A stretch of DNA of 45,557 bases from CAYXLW01 sp964466055 (GTDB taxonomy: Bacteria; Patescibacteriota; Gracilibacteria; GCA-2401425). Location: NCBI GenBank assembly GCA_964466055.1, contig CAYXLW010000012.1:1-45557 (forward strand), read 5' to 3'. A model generated the notes under the pieces. It made no database searches and was not told the DNA's origin. It worked only from the letters and a program-made list of their open reading frames with translations. Made by a program: the position numbers and the translations under genes. Numbering within the stretch: position 1 is the stretch's first letter; each line of letters begins with the position of its first letter. Of the stretch, positions 17,360-24,011 are shown in pieces.

Positions 17360-19393
17360 CTAAACATCCAAATTTTTTACTCCCTTAGCATGGTGCTGTA
17401 TAAAACGTCTTCTAGGACTAACTTCAGCTCCCATTAATGTTTCAAAAATTGAATCAGCTTTTTCAGCATCTTCAATAGTTACTTGGAGCATAGTTCGGCG
17501 TTCAGGATCCATAGTTGTTTCCCAAAGTTGATCAGGGTTCATTTCACCAAGACCTTTATATCTTTGAAGAGAAAATTTTGCTTTCTTTTTAGGTTGTTCA
17601 TCTTCGTTGCCGTTTGCCGTTAGTCCTTCAAATCCAGCATCTTCCAATGTTTCTTTTTGTCCTTCCTCAAATTCATCTTCACTGGTATTTTTTTCTTCAT
17701 CATCAGTAACAACTTGTTCTCCAACAACTTCATTTATATCTTCACCTGGTCCAACGTACCATAATTGTTTTCCTTTTGAAATTTTATAAAGAGGAGGTTG
17801 TGCGATGTATAAATATCCTTTATCAATAATTTCTCTAAAATATCTGTAAAATAATGTAAGTAATAAAGTTCTTATATGTGCTCCATCGACATCAGCATCG
17901 GTCATTATTACTATTTTGTGGTATCTTATTTTTTCTACTTCGAATAAATCTCCAATTCCTGTGCCAAGTGCTGTAATAATATTTTTTATTTCATTATTTG
18001 AAAGCATTTTATCTAATCTTGCTTGCTCTACGTTTAATACTTTACCTCTAAGTGGAAGTATAGCTTGTGTTTCTCTATTTCGTCCTTGTTTTGCAGATCC
18101 TCCGGCACTATCTCCTTCTACTATAAAAATTTCTGATTCTTCAGGATTTTTTGATGAACAGTCGGCAAGTTTTCCTGGTAATGTCATTCCTTCAAGTGCT
18201 CCTTTCCTAATAACAGTATCTCTTGCTGCACGTGCCGCGATACGAGCTCTTGATGCTAAATGACATTTAGCAACTATTTCACGGGCGTCATTTGGATTTT
18301 CTTCTAGAAATGTTGAAAATGCCTCTCCAAATGATGACTCAACAGCACTTCTTACTTCAGGATTACCAAGTTTATCTTTTGTTTGTCCTTCAAATTGAGG
18401 GTCTGCAAGTTTTACGGAAATTATGGCGGTTAATCCTTCTCTTACATCATCTGAAGTAAAATTATCGTCTTTATCTTTTAATATTTCTTTTGACCTTGCG
18501 TAAGAATTTATTACACGTGTGAGCGCAGACCTAAAACCTGTTAAGTGTGTTCCTCCTCCTGGGGTATGAATGTTATTTGCAAAAGTAATTATGCATTCAT
18601 TGAATACTTTTGTGTATTGCATAGCAACTTCTACTATACACTCGTTAGTTTCCGTATCTATATAAACAATTTCTCCAATTCTTTCTTTGTTTTCATTTAA
18701 ATGATTTACATATGATTTTACTCCTCCTTCAAAATGATATTGGCTTCTTTTTCTTTCTTCTCCTCTTAAGTCTTCAAAGGATATTGTTATTCCTTTTGTT
18801 AGATATGCTTGTTGTCTAATGCGAGTTAATATTGTTTTATAGTCAAGTTCTACAACTTCAAATATTTCTGTATCAGGATAAAATGTTATAACGGTTCCAG
18901 TTCGATCTGTTTTTCCTGAAACAAACACATCTCCAGAAGTGATTGTACCTCTAGAATATTCTTGTTTCCAAATTTGTCCATCTCTATGTACTTCTACTAT
19001 TGTTTTTTCGCTTAATGCATTTACTACAGATGCTCCTACTCCATGTAATCCTCCAGATACTTTGTATCCAGACTCATCTCCTCCAAATTTTCCTCCTGCA
19101 TGAAGTGTCATCATAACTGTTTCTAGTGCAGATTTTCCTGTTTTTTCATGCTTGTCTACGGGAATTCCTCTTCCGTTGTCATCAACTTTTATTCCACCAT
19201 CTTTTTGTAATTGTACGTAAATATGTGTACAGTAACCTGCCATTGCTTCATCTATAGAGTTATCTACTATTTCCCAAATTAAGTGATGTAGTCCTTCTAT
19301 TCCTGTTCCTCCTATGTACATTCCAGGTCTTTTTCGTACGGCTTCTAGCCCTTCTAAAATTTGGATATTACTAGCTGAGTAGTTGTTTGTCAT
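17360..19393 (-). CDS. gyrB: DNA gyrase subunit B
   Basis: ATPase subunit of DNA gyrase, 677 aa. The GHKL ATPase domain starts with LEAVRKRPGMYIGGTG and contains EIVDNSIDEAMAG, DNGRGIPVD and GLHGVGASVVNALS. Next come the transducer domain and the TOPRIM domain with EGDSAGGSAKQGRNR, PLRGKVLNVE and DADVDGAHIRTL. The C-terminal part has LQRYKGLGEMN. LGTGIGD and the QRYKGLGEMN region are compatible with gyrase; ParE is a less likely alternative. A ~65-residue acidic, low-complexity stretch (about 555-615, many D/E) is inserted between the IAQPPLYK strand and the final QRYKGLGEMN block. gyrA is not in the window, and no neighbour shares its transcript. Confidence 0.95.
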   Translation of the reverse strand: MTNNYSASNIQILEGLEAVRKRPGMYIGGTGIEGLHHLIWEIVDNSIDEAMAGYCTHIYVQLQKDGGIKVDDNGRGIPVDKHEKTGKSALETVMMTLHAGGKFGGDESGYKVSGGLHGVGASVVNALSEKTIVEVHRDGQIWKQEYSRGTITSGDVFVSGKTDRTGTVITFYPDTEIFEVVELDYKTILTRIRQQAYLTKGITISFEDLRGEERKRSQYHFEGGVKSYVNHLNENKERIGEIVYIDTETNECIVEVAMQYTKVFNECIITFANNIHTPGGGTHLTGFRSALTRVINSYARSKEILKDKDDNFTSDDVREGLTAIISVKLADPQFEGQTKDKLGNPEVRSAVESSFGEAFSTFLEENPNDAREIVAKCHLASRARIAARAARDTVIRKGALEGMTLPGKLADCSSKNPEESEIFIVEGDSAGGSAKQGRNRETQAILPLRGKVLNVEQARLDKMLSNNEIKNIITALGTGIGDLFEVEKIRYHKIVIMTDADVDGAHIRTLLLTLFYRYFREIIDKGYLYIAQPPLYKISKGKQLWYVGPGEDINEVVGEQVVTDDEEKNTSEDEFEEGQKETLEDAGFEGLTANGNEDEQPKKKAKFSLQRYKGLGEMNPDQLWETTMDPERRTMLQVTIEDAEKADSIFETLMGAEVSPRRRFIQHHAKGVKNLDV

Positions 19394-19594
19394 GTTTTGA
19401 AAAGAAGTTAAAATTTTTTAATTTTTATCATATTTTTACCAAATGAATTTTAAAGAAAGGGTGATGTTTTATCAAGAGAATAAAAGGGGATTTAGGTCTT
19501 TAATTTCAGCGAAAGGAGATTTTTTTATGTTCTGCGGATAGAGACTTGCAATTATAGGTCTGATTCGGGATTTTATATTAAAGGACAATGTAGA

Positions 19595-19628
19595 CTGGAT
19601 TCCTGCCTTCGCAGGAATGGCAATTGTG
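19595..19628. repeat. palindromic repeat family, intergenic copy 1
   Basis: CTGGATTCCTGCcttcGCAGGAATGGCAATT. The 8-bp stem is at 19599-19606/19611-19618 with loop CTTC. Similarity to the ribD copy extends past the stem into GCAATT, so this is a repeat family and not only a chance hairpin. Confidence 0.75.
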
Positions 19629-19630
19629 AA

Positions 19631-19654
19631 AAAAGACAGTTTGTACTGTCTTTT
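19631..19654 (-). terminator. intrinsic terminator of the coiled-coil operon
   Basis: Perfect 10-bp stem (AAAAGACAGT / ACTGTCTTTT, loop TTGT). On the minus strand it ends in ACTGTCTTTTTTC. It is placed ~90 nt past the stop of the 153-aa gene. Its symmetry could also stop plus-strand transcripts. Confidence 0.8.
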
Positions 19655-19683
19655 GAAATGGATCTAAAAACTTCAGATAAATT

Positions 19684-19730
19684 AGATTCCTGACAAGTCA
19701 CTAAGTGGTCACTTTGTGACGGGAATGACT
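19684..19730. repeat. palindromic repeat family, intergenic copy 2
   Basis: Begins AGATTCCTGAC and ends GACGGGAATGAC, like the other copies. The middle is a long hairpin: GTCAC-T-AAGTG-GT-CACTT-T-GTGAC (19697-19720) with one mismatch. It lies 11 nt downstream of the coiled-coil gene's stop codon. Confidence 0.6.
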
Positions 19731-19740
19731 TATGTATGTT

Positions 19741-20202
19741 TTATGAGTCATGTAGCCCTAGTTTTTTCTTAATATGATCAACTTCATTTAGCTCACTGCT
19801 ATGCTTAAATGATTCTTCATCTTTGTCTAATCCTGCTAGAAAATTTTCACATTGCCTTTTTACTTCATGATAAAGATTTTTTAATATAGTACGAAATTTG
19901 TTTTTTGCATCTTCCAGTTTTTCTTGAACTTTTATTAGTAATTGTTTTTTTTCTTCTTTTCCTTCTTCCAATAATCTCTTTTTTTTATTAATTTCTTGAG
20001 ATAATTGATTTTCTTTATTTTTTAGGCTTTTAATATGTAATTTCTTTTTTTTGACTTCTTCATTAAGCACAGGGAGAATTTTTTTAAAAAGGGCTTCATT
20101 GAAAGTTCCATTTTGTAATTGTTTACAAAAACTATTTTTGATATTTTGCTCAATATTTAGCTGCATAACAATTTCGATGATTTGTTGTAGTGTAAGTTTC
20201 AT
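19741..20202 (-). CDS. coiled-coil protein of unknown function
   Basis: 153 aa from ATG 20202 (MKLTLQQIIEIVMQLN). An in-frame TTG at 20244 would overlap the upstream stop (TTGA) and add 14 hydrophobic/basic residues; the ATG is preferred because the regular helical pattern begins there. About residues 45-120 are a Lys/Glu-rich coiled coil. No transmembrane segment or known domain. Encoded directly after the 728-aa charged protein on the same strand, so likely the second gene of that operon and a candidate partner. Confidence 0.7.
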   Translation of the reverse strand: MKLTLQQIIEIVMQLNIEQNIKNSFCKQLQNGTFNEALFKKILPVLNEEVKKKKLHIKSLKNKENQLSQEINKKKRLLEEGKEEKKQLLIKVQEKLEDAKNKFRTILKNLYHEVKRQCENFLAGLDKDEESFKHSSELNEVDHIKKKLGLHDS

Positions 20203-20240
20203 GTAAAACATTTTTAATATAAAATATTTAGTCTTCTGCG

Positions 20241-22427
20241 TCAAATTTTGTTGTATTTAATTTTTGCCATTTCGATTTGATGGGCTTCTTCTTTTTTCCT
20301 TCTAGCTTCAGCTTTTGCATCATTTGCATCATCTATTATTTTTTGTTCATATGCTCTTTTTTTTGACTCACTTTTTTCTTTTAATCTTGTAGCTTCAGCG
20401 TCTGGAGTTTGTGGTATTCCTCCATTCCCATCAATAAAGTGGGTAAATGCTTTTGCTGTATGTTCTCTAATTTGTTGTTCATAAGGATTATAAGTTTTCC
20501 CATTGCGTGTTAAAAAATGATATTGGTTTACGTCATTGCTTAACATCCAATGGTTTTGATTTTCTTTCATATGAAGATGAAGTGCTTCATTTTTTGATTT
20601 AGGACCACTCCACTTACACACTTCTGTATATAAAATTGCACCTGTGTTTTCATTTGTATTCAAAACCATAAAATGTGTTCCTTTTTTGTCATTAGATTCA
20701 AAAACTTGATAAGGTTTTGTTTTCATTTTTTGTAGTTGTTCTGAAAAGTTGTCAACTTTATGAAGTTTTTCATAAGCTTTCTTTTCAGAGATAGCCACAA
20801 CATCTTTAAATCCATATTCTTTATTTAATATTTTTAATCTCTTTTTAACAATATTGAACTCTTTTTTTTCTTCTTCATTATGATTTAGTGTCCCTTTTTC
20901 TTCTAAATCTATATATTTTTTCATAATTGGTTCGTATCTTTCACTAATTAAAAATTTACTTATAAATGAACTGAATTGTGTATAAGGTTGTTCGATTTCC
21001 CCACTTTTATTTTTACTGGATTTTGGTGTATCCATTTTTTCAAAAGTTTTTAATTCTGAGTTGAAAACCCAAATTTCTGCTTCAACAGGATTCTTATTAT
21101 CATCAGTATGTCTGTAGAAAAATACATGATTTTCATCTTGATCAGAAGAACTGTCAATTCGAGAATATTTACCCTCAGGTGGTCCGAATGCTGTTGGTAG
21201 TTCAATGTCATTCCCTGTTAATTCATGAATATTCCTTAATTCATCTTTTCTTTGTTTATATGATTCATGGCTAATTTTACTTTGTATAAGCCTAAACATT
21301 TCTCTTCCTCCTTGTCTTTTAAATGTTTTTATTCTTTTTATAAATAATTTTCTATTTTCTTTGTCTTGAGGGTTAGAGCTATATGCAAGTTTTGTTAATC
21401 CAATATTAACCTGTTTTAAAAGTTTTGAATTTTTATAAGTTGAAAGTGGCTTGAAGGCAAACATACTACTTTTCATTTCTACTTCACCATGCATGAAAGC
21501 TTGTAAGAATTCAATTGCTTCATGAGGAGAAATATTTTGATCTGGAAGAGTTTGTAAAAACCTTTGAAATCCGTCTACACTGACTTTTACATCTGCTTCA
21601 TTTTCTTCAATAAGAGGGTTAAGTTTTGATATACTTCTTTCAACTCCTGCTTTTTTTGCAGCAATAACTCTTCCCATGGTTTCGAGCTGTTCTGCTTCTG
21701 TAGCGGCATTGTCTTCTCTAGTGAAGAAATTTCTAGCTCTCCCAATAGCTCCTACTTCCGTAAGATTCCCTTTGGTTAACTCTTGAATTGCTTTCATCGC
21801 TTCAAGGTCCTTTTCTTCTTTTGGTATAACTCCCCTTATTTTAGCTCTCTCTTTACCTAAGTCTTCAATTTCTTGCAAGCGCTTATTTTCAATGTTATCC
21901 AAAAGGATGCTTTCCCCTTCAAGGTCTTTTAATAGTTCGGCAACTTGTCCTCTCTCTCTAGGTAATATTTTAAAACGAACTTTCGTGAAAGAATCTTCTA
22001 CTTTATTTAGAAGTCCAAGCTTATGTCTAGTAAATTTCCTACGATCAAATGAAGTTCCTTTAAGTATTACATTGTTTGACATTTCCATCTTTTCCCTTGT
22101 CATTTTGTTTATAAATCTAGAGAACTTTCCCTTTACCCCTCCCATACGGTCATGAATATTTTTAAATGCTATTTCTGTGTCTTTTTCGCAGAGTGGCTTT
22201 TCTCCATTTTTTGTAGCTTTAAAATAATTTTCCTTAAATATGTTTTTATCAGGTTCATCAAAAGCATTTGTCTGTTTTTTTTCTTTCTTTTCTTTCTTTT
22301 CATCTAACTCAGCTTTGTATTCATCATATTTATTTTTGTCTTCTAGGGAAATTAGCCTTTTTTCTTTAAAAAAGCTTTTTTGTAGTAATCCATAAGGCAA
22401 ATACAGTAGTTTTTCTTTCTCTGTCAT
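20241..22427 (-). CDS. large charged protein of unknown function
   Basis: 728 aa, Lys/Glu-rich and mostly helical, without signal peptide or membrane segment. The first ~370 residues are helical (RDNAATEAEQLETMGRV-type stretches). The region around 390-460 is richer in aromatic and beta-type residues (ENHVFFYRHTDDN, AEIWVFNSEL), and a second such patch occurs near 590-660 (THFMVLNTNE, WMLSNDVNQYHFL). The C-terminus is a highly charged helix ending in a basic segment. No motif is recognised. It ends in TGA, one of the few genes here that does. First gene of a two-gene unit with the 153-aa coiled-coil protein. Confidence 0.8.
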   Translation of the reverse strand: MTEKEKLLYLPYGLLQKSFFKEKRLISLEDKNKYDEYKAELDEKKEKKEKKQTNAFDEPDKNIFKENYFKATKNGEKPLCEKDTEIAFKNIHDRMGGVKGKFSRFINKMTREKMEMSNNVILKGTSFDRRKFTRHKLGLLNKVEDSFTKVRFKILPRERGQVAELLKDLEGESILLDNIENKRLQEIEDLGKERAKIRGVIPKEEKDLEAMKAIQELTKGNLTEVGAIGRARNFFTREDNAATEAEQLETMGRVIAAKKAGVERSISKLNPLIEENEADVKVSVDGFQRFLQTLPDQNISPHEAIEFLQAFMHGEVEMKSSMFAFKPLSTYKNSKLLKQVNIGLTKLAYSSNPQDKENRKLFIKRIKTFKRQGGREMFRLIQSKISHESYKQRKDELRNIHELTGNDIELPTAFGPPEGKYSRIDSSSDQDENHVFFYRHTDDNKNPVEAEIWVFNSELKTFEKMDTPKSSKNKSGEIEQPYTQFSSFISKFLISERYEPIMKKYIDLEEKGTLNHNEEEKKEFNIVKKRLKILNKEYGFKDVVAISEKKAYEKLHKVDNFSEQLQKMKTKPYQVFESNDKKGTHFMVLNTNENTGAILYTEVCKWSGPKSKNEALHLHMKENQNHWMLSNDVNQYHFLTRNGKTYNPYEQQIREHTAKAFTHFIDGNGGIPQTPDAEATRLKEKSESKKRAYEQKIIDDANDAKAEARRKKEEAHQIEMAKIKYNKI

Positions 22428-22623
22428 ATTTATTTTTGTTTTTTATTCCCCTCATTTTACCAAAAAAAGAGCAAAAAATCGAGTTAATGCTATTGACTTA
22501 TTCTATAAATATTTTTTTATATAAAAAAATGCCGTCACCCCTAACTTCTATCCCAGAGATATAAGTTAAAATGACAAGGAAAATCTTTTATCTTAAATAA
22601 ACGTTTCTCTTATTAGGCAGACT

Positions 22624-22875
22624 TTAAAGTGCATTTCTTAATTCATCTTCTAGCTCTTTAGAAGATTTCACCTTTAAATGAAACTCAACAGCATTTTTGT
22701 TTTTTTTAGCAAAAAAAGCCTTACTCAAACACTTTTCATTCTTGCATATGTAAACACCTCTACCATCAATATCATAATTCTTATCAAAAAAAAGTTGTTC
22801 TTTTTTACGAACAATTCTTAAAAAATCAAGTTTTTCACTTTTCTTTCGACAAGAAATACACATTCTAGAATTCAT
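22624..22875 (-). CDS. YlxR/RnpM family protein
   Basis: 83 aa. The family pattern is clear: R-x-C-x-x-C near the start (RMCISCRKK), LRIVR, then D-x-x-x-DGRGVYIC with a further C-x4-C and an AFFAKK segment. YlxR proteins are small RNA-binding proteins; in Bacillus the homologue (RnpM) modulates RNase P. In many bacteria ylxR lies between nusA and infB; here it is detached from both. It follows the DUF881 gene on the same strand after a 54-nt gap and may be co-transcribed. It has four cysteines in two pairs. Confidence 0.85.
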   Translation of the reverse strand: MNSRMCISCRKKSEKLDFLRIVRKKEQLFFDKNYDIDGRGVYICKNEKCLSKAFFAKKNKNAVEFHLKVKSSKELEDELRNAL

Positions 22876-22929
22876 ATTGCAAATAACAAATAATGGTTAA
22901 TTAAATTAAGTTTTTTCGATTTAGTTAGG

Positions 22930-23559
22930 CTAATAAATATATGCGGGTATTTCTAAATTATCTGTTTTACGAACTTCTAATTCAATATCACCATTTTGCA
23001 CTTTTGCTCTAAATGACTTTATGTATTCTTTCACTTCAAAAGCTGAAAGAATAAAATCGCTATTTCCAATTATTTTGATTTCAAACGGTTGAGTGATATG
23101 AAAATTCTTTAAAAGAATACTGTCTCCTACAGAAATAATTGGCGTTTTAAATACAACTCTATATCCATTTATAGAAATTGCTTCTGCCTTTAGGCTCAAA
23201 AGTAGATTCACAATATCTCGTAAACTAGAAGCAAGTTCTTGAGTAGAAGTATTTTTATTCGTAATTTTAAATATAAGTCCTTCCCCTGTAATCTTTGTAA
23301 ATCCTGCTTTCTTTTGTGATTGTTCTAAATTTTCTTGTATGTCTTTTGAAATAAATTTAAGTTTTTCATTTTCTTCTTTTCGTAATTCTTCTAACTGACC
23401 TTTCAATTGATTTTGATCTTTTTGTAGTTCTTGGAAAATTTTTTGTATGTCTTCTTTTTCGCTAATATCAGTATCTCTGTTTGAAGTTAGTTTAGAATTA
23501 ACCTGTGCGACAATAATTATTCCAATAAGAATTCCTGCAAGTATAAGAAACTTTTTCAT
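22930..23559 (-). CDS. DUF881-family membrane-anchored protein
   Basis: 209 aa. An N-terminal anchor (residues 4-20, FLILAGILIGIIIVAQV) is followed by a coiled coil (about 35-85) and a DUF881 domain (about 88-205). Signature pieces are AGFTKITGEGLIFKI, LRDIVNLLLSLKAEAISINGYR and PFEIKIIGNSDFI. In Gram-positive bacteria relatives (YlxW/YlxX) lie near cell-division genes; that location is not conserved here. The likely position is the outer face of the cytoplasmic membrane. Function is not firmly known. It lies upstream of ylxR on the same strand. Confidence 0.85.
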   Translation of the reverse strand: MKKFLILAGILIGIIIVAQVNSKLTSNRDTDISEKEDIQKIFQELQKDQNQLKGQLEELRKEENEKLKFISKDIQENLEQSQKKAGFTKITGEGLIFKITNKNTSTQELASSLRDIVNLLLSLKAEAISINGYRVVFKTPIISVGDSILLKNFHITQPFEIKIIGNSDFILSAFEVKEYIKSFRAKVQNGDIELEVRKTDNLEIPAYIY

Positions 23560-23673
23560 AGCCTGTATCTTAATTAAATTGCTTTTATTTTAAAGTATGA
23601 ATAAGTAAAAATAAATAGGCTTTGATTTTTAGGAGAATAGGATAGAAGGAGATTAGAAGAAATTGTAGTAATT

Positions 23674-23710
23674 TACAAAAAACCAAGTTCTTATATTTTT
23701 GAACTCAGTT
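23674..23710 (-). terminator. intrinsic terminator of the candidate RNA
   Basis: Ten-base-pair stem including G-U pairs (AACTGAGTTC / GAACTTGGTT in minus-strand orientation, 23701-23710 and 23681-23690) followed by TTTTTTG. No protein gene ends near it, which points to a non-coding transcript. Confidence 0.7.
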
Positions 23711-23870
23711 CTTTTAAAAAATCTCCAGTGAAGCCGTTAATCCTATGAACACTTAATCCTGCTGCGTAAGGTGGATGTCCTCGAAAAGTTTTCACTTTTG
23801 TAAGATAGAAATCCTTCAGGATAAGGAGCGAGTTAGTGCTAGCAAGATATCTCGTACCTACCAGAGTTGA
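23674..23870 (-). ncRNA. candidate structured RNA, possibly 6S-like
   Basis: About 197 nt between a -10-like TATAAA (minus strand, 23877-23882; a TTGATT lies 15 nt upstream) and a good intrinsic terminator. The composition is more GC-rich than the surrounding spacers. The ends pair (CTCTGG near 23861-23866 with CTGGAG near 23723-23728). GCACTAACTCGCT pairs imperfectly with AGCAGGATTAAGTG. Two tetraloop hairpins are visible (ATCC-TGAA-GGAT and AAAAGT-GAAA-ACTTTT). The 6S suggestion rests on size, the long interrupted-hairpin shape and a segment ACATCCACCTTA that resembles ACATTCACCTTG of E. coli 6S RNA. This is weak; another RNA class, or a leader on the plus strand, is possible. Confidence 0.5.
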
Positions 23871-23963
23871 ACAAATTTTATACTCAAAGATTTAAGAAAT
23901 CAAGATAAATAAACATTTTTTGGTAATTTATCAAGATAAATTATTATTATTATTATTCTCTTA

Positions 23964-23972
23964 TGTTATAAT
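23964..23972 (+). promoter_or_regulatory. extended -10 promoter of the SLH-protein gene
   Basis: TGTTATAAT, about 40 nt before the ATG at 24012. No good -35 box is seen, as is common with extended -10 promoters. Confidence 0.6.
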
Positions 23973-24011
23973 TTATGCGATTAATAAGACATATTTTACT
24001 TACTACTGACC

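Larger units (their letters stand above)
19394..19740. other. gene-free spacer with three hairpins
   Basis: 347 bp upstream of gyrB and downstream of the 153-aa coiled-coil gene. It holds two members of the palindromic repeat family and one intrinsic terminator (listed separately). The remaining ~190 bp next to gyrB should contain its promoter, but I could not place it with confidence. Confidence 0.8.
23560..24011. other. gene-free spacer containing a candidate RNA and a promoter
   Basis: 452 bp between divergent genes. No protein-coding frame is convincing. The minus strand carries a candidate structured RNA with its own -10 box and terminator, and the plus strand carries the promoter of the SLH-protein gene. 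A (TTA)n run lies at about 23940-23957. Confidence 0.8.

Noticed and set aside
22530..22580. Another copy of the palindromic repeat (GCCGTCACCCC...AATGACAAGG)
   Set aside because: It lacks a convincing paired stem and the TGGATTCC start; only the AATGAC end is similar.
23940..23957. (TTA)n run as a phase-variable promoter element
   Set aside because: Only about six units, in DNA so AT-rich that short runs are expected. Copy number change cannot be judged from one sequence.
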